Shown: piece after piece, positions 22,901 to 35,400 of the stretch
Layout of the letters: every line of letters starts with the position of its first letter
Position numbering within the stretch: position 1 is the first letter of the stretch
Assembly: GCA_023053545.1 (NCBI GenBank)
Contig: JAKZAN010000005.1
Coordinates: 9,238,001-9,302,000 of the forward strand
Source of the DNA: Lepidurus packardi
Lineage: Eukaryota > Arthropoda > Branchiopoda > Notostraca > Triopsidae
Length of the DNA stretch: 64,000 nt
Reading direction: 5' to 3'
Position numbers and translations under genes: made by a program
Notes under the pieces: generated by a model
Database searches by the model: none
What the model saw: the letters and a program-made list of their open reading frames with translations, nothing else
Told to the model about the DNA's origin: nothing

Positions 22901-23066
22901 CGTCTACGTGGATGTCAAAAAAGCTTTTTTCGGCCTCGGAAAGTTGGTTTTTCGCGAAGGCGACCAAAGGTGACCTCGTGATTGAGAAGTCGGCGTGGTA
23001 CGTCAGTTCAGCAAAGGTTGTTGAAACGTATACGCGGATTGTTGTGTATGTGGCAAGTTAATCATA

Positions 23067-26000
23067 ATGCGTTTCACGGGGTAAGCCTATTTTCCGATTA
23101 TTTTGGAATTCTTGAAGATAGTTTTGAGATTGCATTTAGTAATTTTCGGGTTTACAACGCGCCTGGATTCATTTCAGACCCTTGCCAGTGTTGGTATGGC
23201 TGGTCCAGATGGTGTATTGTATTGACCATGCAGTCTTGCCTTACAATTATCCCAGAAGGTAAATATCAATTTGTAATTGTTTATTTTTTTGTAGATACAG
23301 GATATTTATAAGGCAAGACGTTAAAACTTTTCTAAAACATTCCAGTTTATCTTTAATTCCTGGGGGAGAGCCGTATTGCCCAATGGAATGGGGTTCTCCA
23401 CTGTGCAAAGTTGGGATTCAGTGCTCGGTCTATTTTTTGGATTTGCTACATCATCCCTGGTGGTGCCATACTTACGAAGGGTACTGGGGTACTTGCTGCC
23501 CGGATATCCGTACCACGACATGTAAGAATTGTTTTTATGTTCTTTAGCGTATATTCCAAGTTTGTGCGTAAAGACATCCTGATATTTCTTGCTTAAAATT
23601 TTATTTCAGCATCCGTGGCTCGGTTTCCTGAAGTGAGCAAGATGATTGCTTTACCACGCGTGCTTTCCGAAGGAGAAATCAAGAAAGTGGTAACTTACGG
23701 GTTCCAAGCGCTTATCCGATTGGCTGAGATCGAAGTCCACAGTTGGTACAATAAAGCTCTCGTGGGACCTGGACATCCTATGCATGGTTATTCCTTAAAC
23801 ATGCTGGCGTCCTTCCGTGCTCAAGAAGAGGGTTGGAAAGCCTTGCAAGTCGTGGAAGCCACCAAGAAACTTGCCCAAGAGTTAGTACCATGAAGTTTTT
23901 CAATTCTGTTCTTTTTGCAATGTTTATTGTTAGACTGAAGCTGTCGCCTGAACAAGCCGGGTTTGCCACTCAACGTTTAGACGTACGCACTACAGCTTTA
24001 GCCTACACTTGCTTGGCTCCGCCTCCTGCCTGCCCGTACACCAAGTATCGTACTTACGATGGATCGTGCAATAATTTGGCGTATCCTAATTGGGGCAGGG
24101 CTTCCACACCCTTGGAACGAATTTTGCCTCCTCAATATTATGATGGTAAGTTTTGCTTCTGTAAAAAATAAATTACAAAAATAATTTTTAACCATACTTC
24201 TGGCGTAAATTTATTAGTGTACAAGTGATTTAAAATCTTTGATTTGTTGGAGATAATAAGTAGGAAAATCAATTCCTAATTGTTTTCTTTGTACTTTTTT
24301 GATAGGAATTTGGGCTCCTAGGGAATGGGACGGATTGCCTTCAGTACGTGTGGTATCGGCGATGGTCGCTGAAGACGAAGATCATCCGGACTACCAGCTA
24401 ACCTTGATGGTCATGGAATGGGGCCAATTTGTTGATCATGATATAACTCACACGCCCGTTTATAGATCGCGTATGCGTAGAAACAACTAATTGCCCTTTT
24501 AAAGGGAAGCAAACATATATTTGAAGCATTTTTTCTCCATTTTTAGTCAATAATACTGTCCTGCAGTGCTGCTCCGAGGCGGGAAAGTACTTGCCTAACG
24601 AAATGACCCATCCCATGTGCTTTCCTATCGATATTAAAGGAGACGATCCCTTTTATGGCCAGTTTGGAGTGGATTGCTTGGAATTTGTACGCTCCGTCAT
24701 CGCGCCTCGTGAAGATTGCAAATTTGGGTATGCCAATCAGGTAAATAGCTCAAATTTCTGTGATTTTTTTAGTTCTGGAATTAATCAGATTGAATCAAAT
24801 CAAATTGAATTAAATTGAAGTTAAACTGTCAGAATTATGAATAATCTTCCCGCTTTTTTAGATTAATCAAGTAACGCATTATTTGGATGGTTCACAAATT
24901 TACGGCTCTTCGGAAGATATTGCACGAAGTTTGAGGGAATATGTGGGTGGGCGTTTGAAGTCCGTGATGATCTACGGCCAACCTTATTTGCCTATCGACG
25001 AAAAGGGGACTAATTGTGGTGATTACAAATACGGTGGTAGATGCTTCATTGCAGGTACATATCTTGAATTTTTATGTTAAAGTTTAGATAGTAATTACTG
25101 AATTTTTAAGGGGATTTGAGGGTCAACCAATACCCGGGATTGACTGTCATGCAGACAATGTGGTTACGTCAACACAATCGTATCGCGGGGCTCTTAGCTA
25201 CTGTTAATCCTCATTGGGATGACGAGCGGTTGTACCAAGAAGCGAGAAAAATCATTGGCGCGCAAATCCAGCACATTACATACAATGAGTACCTGCCTTC
25301 AGTACTAGGTAGGTACATTTCTATATTTCGTGAATGTACTTTACATTTTATTTATGTATTTTTCTCCATATTTTAACCTTTACGCCTCGATTTTCATTCG
25401 TATGTTTTAGAATGTTATTAATTTTTAATGTACATGTTAGTCTTTTGGGTTTTGCCTAACTTTGAGATGATAATCAAGGTCGATTGGTTATGGATGAGTA
25501 TGGGTTGATTCCCTTGACGTATGGCTACACGTATACTTACGATGAACATCTCAATGTGGCCATTACGAATGAGTTTGCAGCAGCTGCTTTCCGATATGGT
25601 CATTCTCTAATCCAAAACTGGATTGAGTAAGTTTTTGAGCAAAAATATGACTGAACTTCCTCTTATTTTTTCTATTTTTTACTTCTTAAAAATCTTAAAT
25701 CAAAGTACTTGTCGTTTTCTATTTAGCTAAATTTTATGCAGTTTGCTAATTTAGAGTGGTCCTTTTTCAGTATCTGGTTGGACGATAATTATTCGCAATA
25801 CTGGGGACCACTATTTCTTAAGGATTGGTACAATCGGCCTGAAATTCTCTTTGAGCCCGTGATCTACGACGGAGTTCTACGTGGCTTGATGCAGCAATTT
25901 TCGCAGGATTTCGACGAGTGGGTTGCCGAAGGAGTGAGTCTAAATTTCTGTGTAGATCCTTCGTATGTAATTTGCAACGGCATTTTTTATGCTTTTCCTC

Positions 26001-26781
26001 CGAAAAGGTCAGTCGGTATCTCTTCAAAGCGCCTGAGCACGAATGGGGTTACGATCTTATTGCATTTAATTTATGGCGGGGAAGAGACCATGGCTTGCCT
26101 GGGTATAACTTTTATCGTGAAGTTTGCGGTTTGCCAAGAGCCCATTCGTTCGATGACCTACTCGATACCATTAAACCTTACGTAAGTCTTAAATTTTGGT
26201 GGTTATCGAGCTCGACTTCGGCAATTTTGTAAACTTGTAGGTTGTGGAAAAACTGAAAGCTTTGTACAAATACCCCGACGATATTGATCTCTTTATTGGC
26301 GGATTGGTGGAATTGCCAGTTCGTGGAGGGATTGTGGGACCTACTTTTGCGTGCATTATTTCTGACCAGTTTGCTCGGCTAAAGGACGCTGACAGGTTTT
26401 ATTACGAGTTGGGGGGACAGCGCAATTCCTTCGATCCAAGTAACTTTGGCAATTTAAAAAGATGGACTTTTACTTGTCTCTTTACTTTGCCTCTTCGTGT
26501 GTCTTTTACTCTTATAGTTCAACTTGAAGAGATTCGCCAGACAAGCCTTGGGCGAATTATTTGCGACAACTCGGACCATATTGAATGGGTCACACCTTCG
26601 TATTTTGGTCTCCTTCTGCAATGTAAGTATCGATTACCTAGACGCTTAATTTACTTAATTATACATAATGATACATCGCCATAGGAATCCTTGGTTGCCT
26701 TGTTACGGTCACGATATTCCTCGCCTTGACGTCTCTGCTTGGATAGAAACGGCTCCCTACGCTGCTCATGCTCAACACTAA
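23067..26781 (+). CDS. Secreted haem peroxidase B, paralogue of A, last intron out of phase
   Basis: Exons: 23067-23080, 23178-23258, 23346-23521, 23610-23880, 23934-24145, 24306-24470, 24547-24740, 24862-25054, 25111-25308, 25479-25626, 25771-25933, 26008-26181, 26241-26439, 26518-26622, 26685-26781. A tiny first exon (MRFTG) joins [18 protein letters not shown] to give a signal peptide. Then come the Cys-rich module (CPMEW...CKVGIQC...CCPD) and the peroxidase domain: [41 protein letters not shown]. Compared with A there are two extra 5' introns and one extra intron at 26440-26517. The C-terminal exon ([15 protein letters not shown]...) is homologous to that of A, but the preceding exon ends one base short, so the splice creates TGA. 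The protein would end about 22 residues early unless the base is missing by error or another splice is used. Confidence 0.88.
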
Positions 26782-27074
26782 GCAAAAGTGTACTTAATGG
26801 CTCCATGAAATACATAAAAAACTGACTAAGCTACTTGAATCCTTATTTATTGGGTCCATAATCATGAGTTCCGCAGTTTAAAATTTCAAATCGAGCTAGA
26901 ACCGCCCCCCTCCCCCAACCCCATTGGTGTAGAGTTTAACTTGGAAGGCTATTTCACTCTTGATATGTCCATATACCTTTAGTATCGCCTCAAATTTGTA
27001 TGTCCAACAGAATAAGGCAATTTTCCTTTGGCGCTACAAGCGGCTATTTCGTATTTGTTTATCTTATTCAAGCA

Positions 27075-29452
27075 ATGGCGGGCGAACACGTTATAGAGAT
27101 TGAGTTTGTGCGTGACGAAAATGTAGAACAATTAGTATTCGTACGAGATGTTCGATCAGGTAATAAATCCTTACTCAATCTACAAATCTTTAACACTATT
27201 AATTATGTATTTGTACAGGTTTGGGTACAACTCCAAGTTTTAGACCACGTGGCTGCAAATCGACTGGTTTTTCAAATTCCCAAACCACGCCAGAGCACAG
27301 TGTAACTGCAAGATCAGGCCGCACACCTCGATCTGCTGCATTGAAAGCAAAAAAGAAGCTAGCATTGGTATTAGGAGACAACCCGAATCCCGAAGAAGGA
27401 GTAGGGTTTCTAGAAGATATCCAGGAAGCAACCAGCAATGACCTTACAATGGTCGACGATACCCCTTTTCAAAGCGGAGACTGTAATTAAAATTTAACAC
27501 CTTAAACGCTTTATATTTCTTCGTTCTTCTTTATTAAGACATGCCTGAAGTTCTTACCAACATGGCGCAGGGCGCTGAAGATGTTTTTGGCTTCCAAACA
27601 CCTCACAGAAAAGACCGATTGGCTCAGAAAGTGAAACAAGTCATCGACAGTCTCAAAACACCCACGTCTGTCTCCAAACATTTAACTCCTCATACTCCTC
27701 AAACTCCTAAAGGTTCTTCCAAGATGCCTTCAGTTACAGACACGCCTTACGGCTTAAGAAAACGCGTTAAGAAAAGTAAATTCAGAAATTGCATTCTAAA
27801 TTTTTATTTCGCTTAGTTGAAAAATGTATCCTTACCTTCGAAACCTCAGACAGATCTGATTAGTTATGAGTTTATTCACTCGTTCAGAAAGTTGACATTC
27901 TTCTTTCTAGAGATTATGGACATGACTCAGGATATTTTGAGCGATATTAGTACGGATGAAGAAAGTATATACAAACCGTCGTCTGAATCTGAAGATGAAA
28001 AAGCCCTGGATACGCCCCTTAAAGACGTTGTTATCACAAAACTCTCCACTAGCCAGCGTAGGAGACGTAACATGGAAGAAGATGAGGTAATCTTGCTTTT
28101 TGGCGATCAAAATGGCTCTACAGTCGAAATGTTTAGGCAATAAATACTGAAAGTTATTTCCAAGCCCACGCGTCAGTGAATCACACCTCAGACCAAACTT
28201 TGAAACGACTGCGAACACCGCGTCTGTCCCAAGAAGCGATGCAAGCCTTATTACAGCAAGAAGATGATAATTTACATCACACAAAGCAGTTAATGGAGCT
28301 TGTGGATGATTACAGGAGTCTTTTCGCTAAATGGAAGCTGCTCCTCAGGTTTTTTGTCAAAGCTTTTCGGTAATAAATATTAATTTTGAGGAATTTAGGG
28401 AAGGGTTCAACATTTTGCTATACGGATTGGGCTCCAAACGTGAAGTCATTCACCAGTTTCACACCGAATTCCTTTCTACGGAAGACGTTTTAGTAATTAA
28501 CGGATTTTTCCCTGGATTATCCTTGAAAGAGGTAAACGTCGAGTTTCCCGTTTGTTTTATCTATTTCATGGTGTTAACCGAGTGCATAATCGCAGTAATC
28601 TTCTAAAATTTGTGGTTGTTTCACAACTTTGTATTCTTTTGGCGTTCTTTTAGATTCTGTCGAGTATTGTGGAAGATCTGTTGCAGTGCTCCAGCAAAAC
28701 GAGTAACATTCCACTCCAACTGGCGTTAATTAGTGAAGTTTTAGCCGAAAATAACCGAACGCTTTATTTACTCATACATAACATCGATGGTCCCAGTTTA
28801 CAAAATGAAAAAGCTCAAGATTGTCTCAGTCGTCTGGCTGCTGTTGATAGAGTTCATATTATCGCCTCCATGGATCATATCAACGCTCCCATACGTAAAT
28901 TGCCGTTTTTAAAATTAGACCAAGCTTGGATTTAACCTCTCATTGTGTTACCTTAGTTTGGGATGCGACCAAAGTTAGTCGATTTCGGTTCCTGCATTTT
29001 GATGCCACCACGTTTTGCTCCTATATCGAAGAAACCTCGTACGAAAATTCGCTTTTGGCTCAGCAATCTTCTACTTTAGTTTTGTCATCCTTGGTGCATG
29101 TTTTCGCGTCATTGACGCCAAATGCCAAAGGGATTTTCATGCTTGTTGCGAAATATCAATTGGAACAAGAAGAATCGGCTTATTCAGGTGAAGAGTGATT
29201 TTCTTTTAAATAGCGCATTCATTTTTATTTTTATTTTTCATAGGTTACGCATTTCAAGATTTATATAGAGCGTGTTTAGATGCGTTTTTAGTCAACTCGG
29301 ATCTGACTCTCAGGGCGCAATTAACTGAATTCGTGGACCACAAATTAATTAAGATTAAAAGAGGATTAGATGGAGCGGAAATGTTGCTCATTCCATTAGA
29401 AGCTCAGACATTGAAGGAGTTTCTCGCACGGCAGAGTGAGGAGACTGTCTAG
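27075..29452 (+). CDS. Orc2: Origin recognition complex subunit 2
   Basis: Subunit of the complex that marks DNA replication origins in the nucleus. Exons: 27075-27159, 27219-27482, 27539-27775, 27911-28086, 28137-28348, 28399-28531, 28654-28894, 28957-29187, 29244-29452; 595 aa, close to the family length, phases agree. The N-terminal third is charged and disordered, rich in TP motifs (possible CDK sites, e.g. [11 protein letters not shown]). The conserved core shows [69 protein letters not shown] and a C-terminal winged-helix part with [12 protein letters not shown] and [10 protein letters not shown]. The start at 27075 is preferred over an upstream in-frame ATG at 27000 because [11 protein letters not shown] begins the conserved-looking sequence. 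The gap to peroxidase B is under 300 bp. Confidence 0.95.
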
Positions 29453-32390
29453 TGCGTGCCAAATGGAGCCATAACGTGCCTTTTGTACATCTATTTATTG
29501 AGTTACAGCCCATAAAACGGCATTTTCTTCTCGTGTTCTTTCCCCAGTTTGTTTATGCGGAAAAATAAATCAAATCCGTGAAACATATGCATTTTAAAAA
29601 GCAATTTTCCTAGCAAGTCTGGTTTCTTTCAGAAAATCGATATTTGGATTTATGCGCGATTAATCGGGGTTTGTATCGCGATAGTTATACCCTGTCTAGT
29701 GTGTACGGCGTGTAATGGAGTTGTTACGAAGTGCGTGTTTGAAGCGTATTTTGGACGTTTTAATCATCATGAAATAACCTGAGTCTCAAGGTAATTAAAC
29801 TTTAACATGCCTTAAATCTCCCTACATTAACTTAGTAGAGTCAAACGCCCTATCTCGCTGCGTTTTTTTGTACTTCATAAGGTGGCCTCGGGGTACTGTA
29901 AAGGCGCATCTTTGGCTTACGAGCTTTCTTTCAAGTAGGCGGGCTTATACCATTGTATACTAACGAATCTTCTTCAGATCAACAAGTCCATGTCTTAGCA
30001 AAACTTAAATCTTTCATGTTTTAACCATAGTTCTAAACCTTACAGTTGCTATTATGAAGTAAATAAAACTTTATCTCATCTAGTAACCTGGTAAATTCGC
30101 GTCTTAGTGAGTTAGATACAATTTTCTAGAGTTTTTTTTCTAAAACCCAGTGTAATCCAGTATATAGAAAATAGGCTGAAACCTATATACTGTGGCAAAG
30201 ACTGAGCTCGCATTGACTGATGAGAACATAATTAATACCCATTGTTTCAGGAGAAAGGAGAAGAAAGACAAGCTCGCGCATACCTAATGATTCCCAGCCA
30301 GAAAAAAGTAATGTCTTTGGTTCCATAAGTTATTCTGATAATTTTAGTGGTCATTAGGCTGCCAGGACACGCGTTTTTTCTGGGTTGTCCGTAGTGTCGA
30401 CTATGCGGTCAAATTCCTTTCCACATCCAGTATTGTTGCCACACAATGACTCGGCTTGGCCAAATAAGGGCCATAAAACTTCAGCTCTTGGTACACCACT
30501 GTCCTATATTGGTCTGCTATAGACCCTCTGCGAAAAATCAGAAAGAAAAGAATGTGATGGATCTTCCCTGCGCATGGCGGAAGATCCTCTTATGTCGTGT
30601 TGGTGTTACGATCGGAAAACCTCATTGCACGCCCAGCGTCCAGTCAGTAAACCTTCCTTTGTTGCAATCATCTAAAGTCCCTAAAGTTAGGACGTTCTTC
30701 GTCTAGTGTGTCGAACACAAAAATGCGGAGTGACTCATTAACCCTTTATTCAGCCGCGCACCTTTACATTGGACCTTAAGTTCCGTTTGTTTGCCGTAGG
30801 CTTTCTCCCCTTGCAAACTCCTTTGTTCGCCCAGAAAATGATTTTGGAGAAACGTTTCCTGCGTCGAGAGTTTTCTCGGCTTAGAAAGCCGATTCAAAGG
30901 AGGAAAAGTTACTTTGAGCTTCGGACCCTGTCCTGAGGCTTGATTTGCATTTGCAGTCTTGATTTTCACATCGATTTATTGCATCTGACGCCATCGCCCA
31001 ATAGCAGTTTTGCATTACACAGCTGTTGGCGCGCTTTTTATAGACGCAAGTGGTGCAGAGCGGGGGTTATATAGCTTGGCGAGTCTGGAACGTTTTCGAC
31101 ATGTCCAGTACTTTATTTGCTTTTTGCGCTTAGATCGCAGAAGTAGAGAAAGAAATCGTCTTTTCCTTTCTCGATTTGCTGTTTTTGCAACTTGCTGAAA
31201 ATAAAAACGAAACCTTTCTCGCCGATTGCGAAAGCTTATTGACCAGAAACGATGCAACCCAACCAACGACGGCTGAAACTCGCTCCAAGTATGACATATT
31301 ATACATATTAGGTCGTTTTGTTGACATTTCAAAATCCAAGGAATTTTTCTACAGTTTTGTAGTGATGTCAAGTTTGGGCTTATGATGTGAAACGAACACG
31401 AAGGGGAGTCTGTGACTTTCAGACAATCCCCTGGACGCTCTGATCGATTCTTGGAGGGGCCAGACCCCCACATTGTAACTTTATGACCCAAACATTTATT
31501 ATGGACGGGTATATTTTAAGACTCCCAACTTTTACACACGTGACTTATATGGGCTGAAGAGTTGGTGAATTTTACGGAAAATAGATGGAATGTGCTAAGG
31601 GCTCATTTTTATTCCTTTTTGAAAGGAATATCTTGACGTGAATATGCTGATATTGTTAACTATTTTCTTCGAGGAATTAGTAGTACATAAATCGTTCAAA
31701 ATCTGAAACATACACCAAAAGTTTCCTTAGCTTCAATTCTATTTAAAACTATTACTATTTATTGATGTAAGATTTGTGGTATCTGTGGTATTACATCTGT
31801 GGTATTTTTTTTAATTATATAATAATTGTATATGTTGTATTTGAATTATATAATAATTTGTTTTAATATATTCTAAGTACATTAATACACTTCAAGTTCG
31901 TTTTGTATAACCTTACTTAAGGCAAGTTGTTAGTTGAGATATTTAAGCTGGCAGCTTACAAAAACTGTGGTCCAAATTCTTTTTGAATGGTTTAGTTTAT
32001 GTTGTATTATTGCAAGTCATTTCGCACTAATAAGGATGGTTTGTAATTAAGCTTCGTTTGAAGACAGCTCATTAATTGCTCCCTCTGGGACATGTTCACC
32101 GTCGCAGTTTTCAAGAGAGAAAAGCTTCCCTGTTTTCGATTGATTTTTCTTGCGGATTCAGCTGCTAGTCTTCTTTTTAACTATAATTGGATTTTGGAAA
32201 GTAAACTTTGCAAGTTAGTTGAATATTTGCTGAATCGTCCGTTGACTGCAAGTTCCCACTTCTTTAATTTGATTCGTAATTTGAAACTCAACTTACTGAT
32301 TGAACTATGGATTTGTATGTGAGTTCCGTTTCGAAATTTGACTGTTGTGCGTATTCCTAATTAACAGTTTGTTTTGTTTATTTTTTACAG
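29453..32390. other. Spacer with probable MAST 5' region
   Basis: No coding exon recognised. The first supported MAST exon begins with a splice acceptor at 32391, so at least one untranslated exon and the promoter should lie upstream. A GC-richer patch near 30970-31110, with CCAATAG and two TATA-like strings (TTTTATAG, TTATATAG), is a candidate promoter. The 159-codon minus-strand frame at 31015-31491 has low complexity and no family match. Confidence 0.4.
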
Positions 32391-32467
32391 GCGAAAGAGG
32401 CGTTGGAGGAGGAATTGGAAGTGGGCGGCCACATAATTGGTTGTTGGATCACAAGTTTCACCCCAGT

Positions 32468-35400
32468 ATGGCTTCGTCGTCTTCATCAGGCTCCGATTTC
32501 GGTTGCCACGCCCCTTCTGTGAGTCCTTGGAGGCGATGGAAAAGGGCGGTGTGGGGACGCTCTGCTTCCACGCCAACCACGCCTCTACAAACACTCGCTG
32601 AATTTGCTCTCCAGGCTAATTGCGAACACGTCCTCCGGGTATATAACTATTCATATTCAAACCCCGTAACCCCGTTGCATTACGCACGGACAAGTCCTTT
32701 GAGACTAAAAATCGCTTCAAAATGTAAAGAAAGTCAAAAGCTAAACTTTGCTGAACTCGCATTAGAATGAATTTAAATAACGAAAACCGTACTTCTGAAG
32801 ATTACTTTGCGAATGGTGATCTTCTCAAACTACATTTTCCAACAACTATATTTAACATTCAAGCTTCTACCTTTAGGCAATTCAGTAAAGCTTCAAGATG
32901 AGTATACCACGAAAAGAAATAACAAACTCTTTGAGCTAGGAGAGCTTTTAGCGAATATACGACAGGATACGATATTTTACGAAAAGCCAGACCTTCAGAA
33001 AATGTGAGGAACGGCAGCGAATTTATATAAGGATTTAGAAAGGACCAAATTTATGATCCGGTTTGTGTGCCGTAGACCGAAAAGAGGTATCCGAACAACA
33101 GTGAAAGAAGTATGCAAAGCACTAGTTATTTTACGAGTTCGGGTTGGGTGAAAACGGAGCTACTTTTTGGGGTAATTGATATGCAAATGAATTTGGCACA
33201 GACTTTTTAAGAAAATCGACAAGTTGAGATGGAAAACTTAACGTGTCAGACGAAAGCTCCAGGCCTTTCTATCCGCAACGCCACCGTGCGTTTTTAGGAG
33301 TATAACTTGGGTCGTTTATTATACAAGGTGCATAATTAGAGGATGTTTGAATTGTACAGGAACCCGTAAGCCCGCCTCCTCTTAAGTTGGACGTTCCCAA
33401 ACCCAACGCCAATCAATACCGTTGACTTTGCGGAGTTTCCGTTCTAAAGAAAAAGAGAAATGAGCACTGGAGGCTCATGTGTGACGTCATCGGACGCACC
33501 CTCAAGTTTAGTGACCCCTAATTGCATTTTCCTATTTTATTGTTTTTTTTTTTATCTTTTATTGTATTCACATTGTATTTGAATCGTATTCCGGGTTTGT
33601 GTGGTCACCGGTCACTTGTATTGATCGCTGTGTGAAAAGTAAGGTTTGTTGAAAGCTGAAATTCTAATGGTCGTTTTCATTTGTGTAGGCATACCCGGGT
33701 GACACGCCCCTGAGTTTGTTTACGTCTTTGCGGCCGCGTGACTTGTCGCATATTGAAGACCCCACCCTCAAAGTGAAGGTGTTACAAGCGATTGATATGG
33801 CCAAGAAATTCTGTACAGTTCACGAGGTGAGTTTTTTTCATTAATCGAGGGGCTGCAGAGACTTTCAAGGAAATATTTTTGAGTTTTGCGTAAGGGAAGG
33901 AGAAAAATGGCATTTCCTGTCAATTTAATAAGGATATCCTTGAAAAAGGTCTTTTGAATCCACCGAGACGAGAATGAAAGTTGTCAAGGGAACTTGTTGA
34001 GGCTTGTTCACGTGTCATGACTAGCTTTTATTGAATTCCAAACTTGTTTCCTGGTTGCTAAACACTCGCAATGTGTTATGGACAATAAGCTGCGAATAGT
34101 ACTTTCTAGCTCCATATAACTGAAAGCTGGACGCTCATTGGTCCTTACTAACGTCTAAGTAGGCTAGTCACAGTAAAAATCAAGGTTTGTTGTCGAATAT
34201 TGCATTTTCCCGCCAAATAACCTTCGCGGTTTAAACCCAAACGTGCATTGGCTAGAAGGACGACAAAGGCTTGATGACGTCATGCCGTACGCTTCTTGAT
34301 GCCTTAGCAACCAGCGTTAGTTTGCCTAGTTACGTGACCCAAACAATAACAAGTTTTTAGTATTCATATCGTGATCTTTTAGAATTGATATCGAGTCAAA
34401 AAAGTATCGATACCGAATAAAAAAGTATTCACATTGAAAGTTTGTTTTTTTTGGTTTTCGGCGTGTTTTCGTTTGTTGTAACGTATTTATTTCTCGTAAT
34501 GAGCCCAATTTTCGCGTTTTTGACATGATGAGCTAATAATGTTTGTATTTGAGTGCAGCAGGCGTTAGCGTACATGTTTGTATAACCAAACTAGCGTGTT
34601 TATACTACGTTCTACGTTATCATAGTCTCATATCGAAACCTTAGGAACGGGCTCCCTTGCAAGCCCAGTTTAGGTCACGATTCGGGCCTTTTTTTCTTCC
34701 TCCCAGGTCCTGTCTATAACTCTCACTCTTTTGATTTTAACGGCGAATAATGTTAAGCATCAGCATTACGAAATACAGATGAGACGAATGACTGTGCTAA
34801 AGCGAACGCTTAGACATAAAAGCGTGCAAAAGCGCCCAAGACTTTTGCGCCTGACTAAGCAAACAACCCACAAACAAAAGGTAGCAAAACCATGTTTGGT
34901 CATGGAAAGGAAAACGTTCGGAATGTGAAGACGGGGCCAAAATTCTCCAAGACAAGACCCCCAAAAAATATATGTGGTAGCTCCATGATGAGCTGAACAA
35001 AAATAGGTCTTTCCCACCCTGTCCCCCCGGTTGGGGGAAAAAGAAGAGGTTTATTTTTTTATTTATTTTTTCCCTTCTGGACCACAGCCCAAGTAAATGC
35101 CAAGCTAGCAAACCCAAAAGCCCACCAATCTCACCGCAAGCACATGGAAATGGTGACTTTGAACTCTTTAGAATTATTGTACCAAAAATAACGCCTCTTT
35201 CTTGCAGTAAATCTAAATATAACTCGTTAAATCAATGGTTTGAGGTAAAACTTTGAATTTCAGGTCTCTTCGAATCAGGCTGAGCTCAGATAATCTCATT
35301 TCCGTGTTTTATACATGTCTGTGTATCTCTGTTAGAGGACAAAAGGTCCCAAAAATTGAGAAATAATATAGAGAAAGAGCTTTTGTTGTTGTGATTATTA

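Noticed and set aside
22982..23311. 109-codon plus-strand frame starting before peroxidase B
   Set aside because: It is in the wrong frame. The 14-base exon at 23067 joined to 23178 gives a proper signal peptide and keeps phase with the conserved exons.
30460..30469. CCAAATAAGG, a perfect CArG box (serum response element)
   Set aside because: Several such matches are expected by chance in 64 kb, and no start site is known nearby.
31015..31491. 159-codon minus-strand frame
   Set aside because: No domain and biased composition; overlaps the probable MAST promoter area.
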